Assembly (NCBI GenBank): GCA_041687295.1
Contig: JAWLCG010000085.1
Location: forward strand, 1 to 14,929
Source of the DNA: JAWLCG01 sp041687295
GTDB taxonomy: Bacteria > Planctomycetota > Phycisphaerae > SM23-33 > FEN-1343
DNA: 14,929 nt
Direction: 5' to 3'
Shown here: in pieces, positions 6,807 through 12,392 of the stretch
Position numbering within the stretch: position 1 is the stretch's first letter
Layout of the letters: every line of letters begins with the position of its first letter
Position numbers and translations under genes: made by a program
The notes under the pieces: model-generated
Told to the model about the DNA's origin: nothing
Seen by the model: the letters and a program-made list of their open reading frames with translations, nothing else
Database searches by the model: none

Positions 6807-7738
6807 TGGCTGACGCTGCCCGGCAGCAGGGGCGCCAGCCTGGCGTAGTCGAGCTCGCGAGGGAGGACCTTCTGCTTGGAGCAGACCGACGCCGCCAGGC
6901 CGGCCGCTTCGCCCATGGCCGAGGCATCGCCGGTGACTCGGTAGCTGGAGTGGGCGATGAAGTCGCCGCTGATGCAACGGCCCGCCATCAGCAGGCCGTC
7001 GACGTCCTTGGCCACCAGCGCGCGGTAGGAAATCTGGAACGGCTTGACCTCGAACCGCTCGAACTCCACGTGCCGGCCCAAGTGATGCACATCGATCGGG
7101 TACTCGCCCACGCACACCGGGTCGGGCACCGTTCGGCCCTGCCGCAAGTACTCCTGGTCCACCGTTTCGAGGCCGTGAATCCGCCGGCCCTCGCGCACGC
7201 CGATGTGATCGCCCGTCAGCACAAGCCGAAGGTCCTTCCAGCGGCCGCCCAGCGACCGCAGGGCCTTGACCAGCGTGTGGATCTCGGCCCGGGCCTCGAC
7301 TGTCGCGTCCGTCACGTCCTGCGCATTGAGGCCGGAAACGCCGTACTGATGGTTGATCATCAGCAGGTAGAGGCCCTCGCGGAACATCGTCATGAACGGG
7401 CCCTGGTAGGAGGGCGAGACGCCGGCCTTCTCCATCTCCGCCCGTAGGACCTTGCGCGGGTTCTGGCCCATCGGCTCAGCGAACCCCCGCAGGCAATCGG
7501 CGATATCCTGCGAGGCGGGCCCGGTGGCGATGGCGATCAGGCTCATCGGCTGCATCACCTGCTCGGGGCCGATGCCCAGGTCGAACCCGCACCCGGCCCG
7601 CGCGGCCAGGTCGCCGTCGCCCGTGGCGTCGATGAACACCTTGGCCGCGATCGCCTGCCGGCCTGACTTGTTCTCGATGATGGCGTGCGTCAGCCGACCC
7701 TCGGCCACACGGGCGTCCACCACGCGGGTGTGGTAGCC
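6803..7738 (-). pseudogene. FAD-dependent oxidoreductase, N-terminally truncated
   Basis: About 311 residues of the FAD_oxidored family, flavoenzymes of mostly unknown substrate that are common in planctomycetes. Present are the family's FIDATGDGDLA motif, the GVREGRRIHG segment and the C-terminal FAD-contacting part DGLLMAGRCISGDFIAHSS with SYRVTGDASAMGEAAGLAA. Missing is the N-terminal dinucleotide-binding GxGxxG region, about 110-120 residues in full-length relatives. The coding sequence stops at a palindromic element at 7739-7740; the open frame continues into it only as MSGRYARPTG from a GTG at 7765, which is element sequence. The stop TAG (6805-6803) is part of the GTAG foot of the element at 6734-6806. 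It could be a real insertion-truncation or a mis-assembly, because the same gene edge reappears at 8571-8646. Without the FAD-binding region the product is unlikely to work. Confidence 0.75.
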
Positions 7739-7739
7739 A

Positions 7740-7811
7740 GTAGGTCGGGCATACCTGCCCGACACCGAGCCCGGGGGCCGTTCCCTCGCCAGGGAAGCAT
7801 CCCCGACCTAC
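7740..7811. repeat. REPIN-like element R1 (stem GTCGGGCA), copy 1
   Basis: GTAG (7740-7743), stem GTCGGGCA (7744-7751), loop TACC, stem TGCCCGAC (7756-7763). The right half ends in ATCCCCGACCTAC (CTAC 7808-7811) and has a second hairpin TTCCCT-CGCC-AGGGAA. Length is 72 bp; two further copies of the same length lie at 7967-8038 and 8647-8718, differing at one or two bases. It interrupts the 5' part of the oxidoreductase gene. Confidence 0.85.
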
Positions 7812-7833
7812 ATGCTGGTTGCCGGCGGGACGA

Positions 7834-7957
7834 CTGGGCACGTCGTTGGCATCACGAAGGTCCGCGCCTGCCGCCGTCACCACCGGCCAGCCCGGACGCG
7901 CCGTTGGGGCGACATGCTACCCGCCGGGGCCGGAATCCGCCACCGGAAGAAGAAACG
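7834..7957 (-). repeat. Second copy of the proB leader sequence
   Basis: Imperfect copy of 5162-5295 in the same orientation, including AACGACGTGCCCAG at the start-codon position, the GC-rich core, and the block around GCGACATGCTACCC. Similarity to the proB coding sequence stops just after GTG CCC AG. It lies between R1 copies at 7740-7811 and 7967-8038, on the strand of the truncated oxidoreductase, and could be the left-over leader of that gene or a dispersed repeat. I see no gene between 7812 and 8129. Confidence 0.5.
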
Positions 7958-7966
7958 ACGACGCCA

Positions 7967-8038
7967 GTAGGTCGGGCATACCTGCCCGACATCGAGCCCG
8001 GGGGCCGTTCGCTCGCCAGGGAAGCATCCCCGACCTAC
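7967..8038. repeat. REPIN-like element R1, copy 2
   Basis: Same 72-bp structure as 7740-7811: GTAG 7967-7970, first hairpin GTCGGGCA-TACC-TGCCCGAC, CTAC at 8035-8038. It differs from copy 1 by CATCG for CACCG and TTCGCT for TTCCCT, the latter weakening the inner hairpin. It ends 4 bp before the -35 box proposed for the MarR gene. Confidence 0.85.
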
Positions 8039-8042
8039 ATGC

Positions 8043-8070
8043 TTGTCGTTCTACTTGCAGCACTTACAAT
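8043..8070 (+). promoter_or_regulatory. Candidate promoter of the MarR-like gene
   Basis: TTGTCG (8043-8048) and TACAAT (8065-8070) are 16 bp apart. Transcription would start near 8077, giving a leader of about 53 nt before the ATG at 8130. The -35 box abuts the R1 element. The -10 match is good, the -35 moderate. Confidence 0.45.
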
Positions 8071-8129
8071 GGGCCCACTGTGTCGAAGGCAGATAGTGTG
8101 CGATCGTTCAGACGATTGGTGGAGAACCT

Positions 8130-8480
8130 ATGACAACATCCGACGCCAAGATAGAACAGAAGATGGGCGACCTCTACACCGCCCTGGACATTCTGAGGCG
8201 GCTGGACAGCACCATGTCCGCCCAGCAGGCTACCGTCTTTCTGTACGTCGCCTCGCATGAGGGGGCGATCATCACTGACATCTGGCGGGCTCTGGACCTG
8301 CCCACAGGGAGCGCCAGCCGCACCCTCTACGCCCTCTCAGCGTGGAAGGAACCACGAGTCCCCGGCCTGGGCCTCATCGACATCCGAGACGACCCTGAGG
8401 ACCGCCGGAAGCGCATAGTCAGCCTGTCCCCAAAAGGCCGGAATGTAGCAAAGGCCATGTTGCACGCAATTTCCAGTTAG
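8130..8480 (+). CDS. MarR-like winged-helix transcriptional regulator
   Basis: A small DNA-binding protein of 116 residues. It has a winged-helix core: helix MSAQQATVFLYVA (about 30-42), a helix-turn-helix (GAIITDIWRALDLPTGSASR, about 46-65), a recognition helix ending in LYAL, and a wing with GLIDIRDDPEDRRKRIV followed by LSPKGRNVAKAML. The D-RR-K-V-LS-KG wing is diagnostic for the MarR family. It is shorter than typical 140-150 residue members, mainly in the dimerisation helices. ATG at 8130 has GGAG 5 nt upstream. Such regulators often control a neighbouring gene, but both neighbours here are repeats or fragments, so no target can be named. Its last third is duplicated at 8723-8829. Confidence 0.8.
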   Translation: MTTSDAKIEQKMGDLYTALDILRRLDSTMSAQQATVFLYVASHEGAIITDIWRALDLPTGSASRTLYALSAWKEPRVPGLGLIDIRDDPEDRRKRIVSLSPKGRNVAKAMLHAISS

Positions 8481-8497
8481 GCGATGCTAGGGGCAGT

Positions 8498-8570
8498 CCA
8501 GGTCGGAAATACCTCTCCGACATCCCACCGCCCATCCGCCTCCGATGTCGGGGAGGTATCCCCGACCTAC
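8498..8570. repeat. REPIN-like element R2, copy 2 (degenerate left foot)
   Basis: Same 73-bp layout as 6734-6806, but the left foot reads CCAG instead of GTAG, and the left stem is GTCGGAAA/TCTCCGAC, with one compensated and one uncompensated change. The right half is intact, with GTCGGGGA and TCCCCGAC, ending in CTAC (8567-8570). Confidence 0.8.
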
Positions 8571-8646
8571 TGACTTGTTCTCGATGATCGCATGCGTCAG
8601 CCGACCGTCGGCCACACGGGCGTCCACCACGCGGGTGTGGTAGCCA
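8571..8646 (-). pseudogene. Duplicated fragment of the FAD oxidoreductase gene
   Basis: These 76 bp match 7664-7739 with three differences, followed by a copy of R1. On the minus strand it encodes YHTRVVDARVADGRLTHAI followed by IENKS, against VAEGRLT in the larger copy. All three differences fall at third codon positions and only one changes a residue (Glu to Asp). It is cut on one side by R2 and on the other by R1. It cannot make a working protein. Confidence 0.75.
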
Positions 8647-8718
8647 GTAGGTCGGGCATACCTGCCCGACATCGAGCCCGGGGGCCGTTCCCTCGCCAGG
8701 GAAGCATCCCCGACCTAC
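8647..8718. repeat. REPIN-like element R1, copy 3
   Basis: 72-bp copy with GTAG at 8647-8650 and CTAC at 8715-8718. It differs from copy 1 by one base. It is joined on the left to the oxidoreductase fragment, as at 7739-7740, and on the right to a MarR fragment. Confidence 0.85.
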
Positions 8719-8722
8719 ATGC

Positions 8723-8829
8723 TCCCCGGGCTGGGCCTCATCGACATCCGAGACGACCCTGAGGACCGCCGGAAGCGCATAGTCAGCCTGTCCCCAAAAG
8801 GCCGGAATGTAGCAAAGGCCATGTTGCAC
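8723..8829 (+). pseudogene. Duplicated 3' fragment of the MarR-like gene
   Basis: Matches 8359-8465 with a single difference near its left end, and stops at the N gap. After the gap the match resumes with CAGTTAGGCG, equivalent to 8474 onward, so only 8 nt of the original are unaccounted for. It encodes the wing and the C-terminal segment but lacks the helix-turn-helix. Confidence 0.8.
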
Positions 8830-8929
8830 NNNNNNNNNNNNNNNNNNNNNNNNNNNNNNNNNNNNNNNNNNNNNNNNNNNNNNNNNNNNNNNNNNNNNNN
8901 NNNNNNNNNNNNNNNNNNNNNNNNNNNNN
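8830..8929. other. Assembly gap (100 N)
   Basis: Exactly 100 N, the conventional placeholder for a gap of unknown length. Sequence on both sides belongs to a duplicate of 8359-8570. If that duplicate is continuous the true gap could be as short as 8 nt. Confidence 0.97.
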
Positions 8930-8953
8930 CAGTTAGGCGATGCTAGGGGCAGT

Positions 8954-9026
8954 CCAGGTCGGAAATACCTCTCCGACATCCCACCGCCCATCCGCCTCCG
9001 ATGTCGGGGAGGTATCCCCGACCTAC
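8954..9026. repeat. REPIN-like element R2, copy 3
   Basis: Identical in layout to 8498-8570, including the CCAG left foot and the degenerate left stem; right foot CTAC at 9023-9026. It follows the gap as part of the 8930-9027 duplicate. Confidence 0.8.
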
Positions 9027-9076
9027 TGGCTGGGGCGGCATCGGGTGCTGAGGCTTACGAGGTAACGCCGGGAGAC

Positions 9077-9099
9077 GTGGCTGCAGACGGCGCAGCCAC
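9077..9099. repeat. Isolated hairpin downstream of the epimerase gene
   Basis: GTGGCTGC (9077-9084) and GCAGCCAC (9092-9099) form a perfect 8-bp stem with a 7-nt loop. It is beyond the 3' end of the minus-strand gene at 9152. No U tract follows, so a terminator role is only possible. Confidence 0.35.
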
Positions 9100-9134
9100 G
9101 GCACCCGTACCCGTTGCACTTGACCCGACCCGGC

Positions 9135-9155
9135 GGCGGGCGGTGCCCGCCTTAC
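9135..9155 (-). repeat. REP-like hairpin with GTAA foot overlapping a stop codon
   Basis: On the minus strand: GTAA (9155-9152), then GGCGGGC, ACC, GCCCGCC. The foot contains the TAA stop codon of the epimerase gene. The minus-strand flank CAGCAT before GTAA matches the flank of the R1 right foot (AGCAT before GTAG), linking it to the other elements. Confidence 0.5.
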
Positions 9156-9925
9156 ATGCTGCGGAGGAACTTGACGGCCTTGACGATGTCGGCCATGGGG
9201 TCGGGGCCGACTTCGCGTTCGATGGTGAGGAAGCCGTCGTAGCCGATGGCCTCGAGGCGGGCGAGGTACTCGGGGAAGTCCACGTCGCCGTCGCCGAGGG
9301 CGACCTCTTTGCCCTGGCCGCGCAGGCCGTCCTTGGCGTGGGTATGGACGATCCAGGGGCCCAGGACCTCCACGCCGCCGAGCTGGTCGAAGTCGCGCAT
9401 CACGAAGTTGGCCGGGTCGTAGTTAACCTTGATGCCGGGGCTGGCGACCTTCTCGAGGAAGGCCCGCAGGTGCTCGGGGCTCTCGGGGCCGGTCTCGGTG
9501 GCGAAGAAGGCGTCCCGGCTGGCGGCGTAGTCGGCCAGGTCGCTGACGGCGTCGAAGGCGGCGCGGTAGCGCGGGTCGTTCTCGTCGTCGGGCAGTCGGC
9601 CGATGTGCGTGGTGATGATGTTCGTGCCCAGTTCCAGCGCCAGGTCGACGCAGGCCTTGCTCTTGGGGACGGTCTCGTCGTTGCGGTTGGCGTCGAGGAA
9701 GCCCTTGCCGTAGTCGGCGCAGACGGCGCTGAGCGTGAGCCGATTGTCCGCCAGCAGCTTGCGGAACTCCCGCCGGCCCGACTCGGTCAGGCCCTCCGGC
9801 GAGACGTCGCCGCCGGTGACGTACACCTGCACGCCGTCGGCGCCCACCTCACGGGCCTTGACGAGCCCCTGCCGCACGCCCAGCCGAAACGATTCCACCA
9901 TCACGCCAATCTTGCGATTCGCCAT
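9152..9925 (-). CDS. Xylose-isomerase-like TIM-barrel sugar isomerase/epimerase
   Basis: A 257-residue protein of the AP-endonuclease-2/xylose-isomerase-like TIM-barrel family, which interconverts or epimerises sugars or sugar derivatives using a divalent metal; the substrate cannot be told. The expected metal ligands are visible: E144 (FATETG), D170 (VNYDPANF), H196 (VHTHAKD) and E236 (LTIERE), matching the Glu-Asp-His-Glu set of D-tagatose 3-epimerase relatives. Strand starts such as IGVMVESF (6-13) and TNIITTHIG (101-109) fit the barrel. The open frame runs 91 codons further upstream through a palindromic repeat; ATG at 9925 is chosen because AAGGAAAGGG lies just upstream and MANRKIG begins the first strand. 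No transmembrane or signal segment is seen, so it is probably cytoplasmic. It stands alone between repeats, with no operon partner. Confidence 0.88.
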   Translation of the reverse strand: MANRKIGVMVESFRLGVRQGLVKAREVGADGVQVYVTGGDVSPEGLTESGRREFRKLLADNRLTLSAVCADYGKGFLDANRNDETVPKSKACVDLALELGTNIITTHIGRLPDDENDPRYRAAFDAVSDLADYAASRDAFFATETGPESPEHLRAFLEKVASPGIKVNYDPANFVMRDFDQLGGVEVLGPWIVHTHAKDGLRGQGKEVALGDGDVDFPEYLARLEAIGYDGFLTIEREVGPDPMADIVKAVKFLRSM

Positions 9926-9956
9926 TGTGCTGCCCTTTCCTTGTTCGCGTTGCTCA

Positions 9957-10102
9957 GTAGGGTGTGCAGGTTCTCGCCGGAGCGGAGCGAAGGCGGGGTT
10001 CTGCACACGCAACCCGACGCCTGACGTTTCCGTGGTGCCCTGCCGCCATCGTTGCGTGTGCAGAACCGCTCCGCTGACGCTGCGCGAACCTGCACACCCT
10101 AC
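9957..10102. repeat. Large REPIN-like element, stem GTGTGCAG, GTAG feet
   Basis: GTAG (9957-9960) then GGTGTGCAGGTTC, a variable loop, and GGTTCTGCACACGCAAC, ending at about 10013. The right half, up to CTAC (10099-10102), is the same in inverse orientation with a different loop. The stem arms are conserved while the loops differ (an AGCGGAGCGAAGG-type loop on the left, a CGCAGCGTCAGCGG-type loop on the right, read on the minus strand). At 146 bp it is twice the size of R1 and R2. It begins 32 bp upstream of the epimerase ATG. Confidence 0.75.
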
Positions 10103-10186
10103 TACACTGTCCAGCCAAGAATGACAGGCTCTGCAGCCAGCGCCCCAGTCAGAACCCACCGTGAGGGCCCCGGCGAGGGCCTTTGC

Positions 10187-10425
10187 AGCCCCGTTCACGG
10201 GGCTTCGCCCGCGCAGCGGGTTCAGGCCCGGCCTTTCAGGCCGGGTACGCCAGGGCCCCCGGACTCCTTCTTCTCAGCCCGCTTCAGCGGGCTTACCCGC
10301 AGGGCGTCTGGTAAGCCCGCTGAAGCGGGCTGGGACAAACATGAACAGCGGCGTTGGCCGTCCCCAGGGCTACAGAGCCCTGGGCTACACCCCGCTGCGC
10401 GGGGCGAAGGCCGGTGAACCGGCCT
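10187..10425. repeat. Hairpin array, eight consecutive hairpins
   Basis: Perfect short hairpins follow one another: 10187-10204 (AGCCCCG/CGGGGCT), 10208-10220 (CCCGC/GCGGG), 10227-10245 (CCCGGCCT/AGGCCGGG), 10278-10292, 10315-10330 (GCCCGCT/AGCGGGC), 10363-10384 (CCCAGGGCT/AGCCCTGGG, followed by CTAC, a GTAG foot on the minus strand), 10390-10404 (CCCCGC/GCGGGG) and 10408-10425 (AGGCCGGT/ACCGGCCT). The central pair has TTAC/GTAA feet pointing inward (10293-10296 and 10311-10314). The outer parts are inverted relatives of each other. No gene is seen in 10103-10494. Confidence 0.75.
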
Positions 10426-10494
10426 GAAGAGGACCTCTACAGTTGGGTACGTTCCGGCACGGTTCAGACCCATCACTCCAGTCTGGCCGGTCTA

Positions 10495-11847
10495 CTACGG
10501 CGTCTGCATCCTCCGCGTAGCGATGTTGCCGGGCTTCTCGGCAGGGGCTCGGCCGAGGACCTCGCAGAGGGCCTGGACGTTGCGGAGGGTGGCGCCCTGC
10601 TCGGCGCGGATGACGTCCTGGGCGCGTCGGCCCAGCTCGGCGGCGGCGGCGGGGTCGGCGAGCCACTCGACCAGGGCGGTCCCGAGGCCGTTGACGTCGG
10701 CGACCTGGCGGACGACGCCGGCCTCGACGAGCCGCTGGGCCTGCGGGAAGTTATACACGTGGGGCCCGAAGGCCACCGCCTTGCCCAGCGCGGCCGCCTC
10801 GATCATGTCGCTGCCGCCCATGGGCACCAGGCTGCGCCCCACGAAGACGGCGTCGGCGAGGGCGTAGAACTTCCGCAGCTCGCCCATCGTGTCGCCGAGG
10901 ATGACGGCGGCGGGGTCCAGCGGCGGGCCCTGCTGGCCGTCGGGTCGCTGGCTGCGGCGGACGGGGGTGAACTCGTGCGACTCGATCAGCCGGGCCACCT
11001 CGTCGAACCGCTCGGGCTTGCGCGGCACGATGGCCAGGCGGGCCCCCGCCGGCAGCTGCCCCGCGTGGCGCAGGGCGGCCCAGAGCTCCAGCAGGACCAC
11101 CTCCTCGCCGTCGCCGGTGCCGCCGGCCACCACGAGCCGGTCGGCCGGGGTTAGGCCCATCGCGGCCGCCAGGGCCTCCTGGCCCATCACGTGCCGCGAG
11201 AGGGCGGCGGTGTCGAACTTCATCGTCCCGGTCACCCGCACGCGGTCGGGCGGGGTGCCCAGCTCGATGAACCGGTCGGCGTAGAGATTCTCCTGCACAG
11301 CCAGCAGCGTCAGTCGGCTGAACATCCGCCGCGTGAGAAAGCGGATCCGGCGGTAGCGGGGGTAGCCCTTGTCCTCGCTCATCCGCCCGTTGACGACGAC
11401 GACGGGCACGCCGCGGCGGTTGGCCTGGCCCAGGAAGTTGGGCCAGATCTCGCCCTCCATCAGCACGACCAGGTCGGGCTTCAGGCGGCCAAAGGCGCGG
11501 GCGACCACGCACGAGAAGTCCAGCGGGAAGCGGAACACGCGGCGGGCGGGCGCGAAGCTCTGGCGGGCGGCGGCCATGCCGGTGTCGGTGGTCGAGGAGA
11601 TCACCAGCTCGTAGTCGGGCAGTTGGCTGGCCAGCTCGTTGACGAGTGTGCGGATGCCGTTGACCTCGCCAAGGCTCACCGCGTGGATCCAGATGACCGG
11701 CTGGAGGTGGTGGCGCACGGGCACGGCCCCGAGCCGCTGGGCCCAGTCGGCGCGGTATCGGCCATGGCGGACCATCCGGTAGAGCCAGAAGGGGCTCAGG
11801 ATCACCAGGGCCAGCCCGTAGAACAGATCGATCAGCAGTCGTGTCAT
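10495..11847 (-). CDS. waaA: 3-deoxy-D-manno-octulosonic acid (Kdo) transferase
   Basis: Transfers Kdo from CMP-Kdo to lipid A precursor at the cytoplasmic face of the inner membrane, so the organism likely makes LPS. It has 450 residues from the chosen start, near the 425 of E. coli WaaA. A hydrophobic N-terminal helix (LLIDLFYGLALVILSPFWLY, 4-23) is the membrane anchor. HAVSLGEVNG (55-64) carries the catalytic Glu, here E61, equivalent to E60 of E. coli. The N-terminal Rossmann half shows LMEGEIWPNF; the C-terminal half shows PRKPERFDEV and the family signature MGGSDMIEAAALGKAVAFGP followed by NFPQ. The open frame extends 46 codons upstream into repeats; ATG at 11847 starts the anchor helix and lies 7 nt after a -10 box. 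There is no Shine-Dalgarno. The stop TAG follows CCG. Confidence 0.95.
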   Translation of the reverse strand: MTRLLIDLFYGLALVILSPFWLYRMVRHGRYRADWAQRLGAVPVRHHLQPVIWIHAVSLGEVNGIRTLVNELASQLPDYELVISSTTDTGMAAARQSFAPARRVFRFPLDFSCVVARAFGRLKPDLVVLMEGEIWPNFLGQANRRGVPVVVVNGRMSEDKGYPRYRRIRFLTRRMFSRLTLLAVQENLYADRFIELGTPPDRVRVTGTMKFDTAALSRHVMGQEALAAAMGLTPADRLVVAGGTGDGEEVVLLELWAALRHAGQLPAGARLAIVPRKPERFDEVARLIESHEFTPVRRSQRPDGQQGPPLDPAAVILGDTMGELRKFYALADAVFVGRSLVPMGGSDMIEAAALGKAVAFGPHVYNFPQAQRLVEAGVVRQVADVNGLGTALVEWLADPAAAAELGRRAQDVIRAEQGATLRNVQALCEVLGRAPAEKPGNIATRRMQTP

Positions 11848-11854
11848 CGGAGTC

Positions 11855-11883
11855 AGTATCCGCCACCCCCGCCCCGCTGTCAA
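11855..11883 (-). promoter_or_regulatory. Consensus promoter of waaA, predicted leaderless transcript
   Basis: On the minus strand TTGACA (11883-11878) and GATACT (11860-11855) are exactly 17 bp apart. Only 7 nt (GACTCCG) separate the -10 box from the ATG at 11847, so transcription should start at or next to the start codon. This agrees with the missing Shine-Dalgarno. Confidence 0.65.
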
Positions 11884-11893
11884 TCGTAGCCTC

Positions 11894-11924
11894 GCAGGCC
11901 GGGTCGAGCGCAGCGAGGCCCGGC
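11894..11924. repeat. REP-like hairpin, stem GCCGGG-TCG / CGAGGCCCGGC
   Basis: GCAG (11894-11897) then GCCGGGTCGAGCGCAGCGAG and GCCCGGC, folding with a small bulge. The same start, GTAG plus GCCGGGTCGAGCG, appears at 14913-14929, cut by the window end. Foot GCAG here is a one-base variant of GTAG. Confidence 0.5.
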
Positions 11925-11968
11925 GTCTTGCCGAAGAAGCAGCAGAGATGGGCCACTGAGGACACAGC

Positions 11969-12057
11969 GCGGGCTTCGCCCGCAACCCAAGCTGAATCCG
12001 TAACGCGGCCCGGCGGTCCAGAGGAAACAGCGCGGGGGCTCTGCCCCGAGCTGTTTC
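11969..12057. repeat. Hairpins in the waaA/Gfo divergent spacer
   Basis: GCGGGC-TTC-GCCCGC at 11969-11983, and a longer stem GAAACAGC (12024-12031) with inner CGGGG (12033-12037) pairing with CCCCG (12044-12048) and GCTGTTTC (12050-12057). These belong to the same class of intergenic palindromes. The stretch 12058-12208 shows nothing I can name. Confidence 0.55.
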
Positions 12058-12208
12058 TCTGCCGGCGGTGCCCGGGAAATCGTTACTGAAGATCGTGGTT
12101 CTGCACAGTAGTGGTACAGAGAGAGGATGCGTAGAAGCTTGGAGAGATTCGGGGAAAGGCCAGACGTCCGGGCGCAGGTGTCGGCCCCGCCGATGCCAGA
12201 ACCGCCCC

Positions 12209-12392
12209 TTGCACCCGACCGCCGGCGGGGTATTGTTCTATAGGGCGCTGCAGCGCCCGGTGGGCACCGCGGGCGAAGAGGGTCGCTGCGGGAGAGACCC
12301 CCACGGATTGCGCGACTCGCGGGGCTCGCCGCTGCATCCGTGGGCTTGGAGAGGGGCAGAATCGGCGCCGAGCGCCGCGGGAGAGGATTGCG
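12209..12392 (+). promoter_or_regulatory. Candidate promoter and structured leader of the Gfo/Idh gene
   Basis: TTGCAC (12209-12214) and TATTGT (12231-12236) are 16 bp apart, a weak sigma70-type match. The predicted leader of about 150 nt begins at a perfect 16-bp palindrome (GGGCGCTGCAGCGCCC, 12243-12258) and contains inverted words CCCACGGAT (near 12300) and ATCCGTGGG (near 12336-12344). No known riboswitch consensus is recognised. It could equally be intergenic palindromes with no regulatory role. Confidence 0.3.

Noticed and set aside
8487..8672. 61-codon minus-strand ORF as a real small gene
   Set aside because: It is two palindromic elements joined by the 25-residue oxidoreductase fragment.
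7740..8718. Three identical-length 72-bp repeats resembling a CRISPR array
   Set aside because: Spacing is irregular (155 and 608 bp), the copies contain their own inverted halves and feet, and no cas gene is near.
6734..8718. Integron cassette (attC-like) array
   Set aside because: The elements lack the attC core sites and lie in inverted pairs within and around fragments; no integrase is visible.
9077..10024. 315-codon plus-strand open frame
   Set aside because: It is the antisense shadow of the TIM-barrel gene, whose metal ligands and ribosome site are on the minus strand; the plus frame has no recognisable family.
12243..12392. Riboswitch (glycine- or cobalamin-like) before the Gfo/Idh gene
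   Set aside because: A GGAGAGACC word recalls the glycine aptamer, but the conserved CGAAGG and CTCAGG parts are missing and no B12 box is present.
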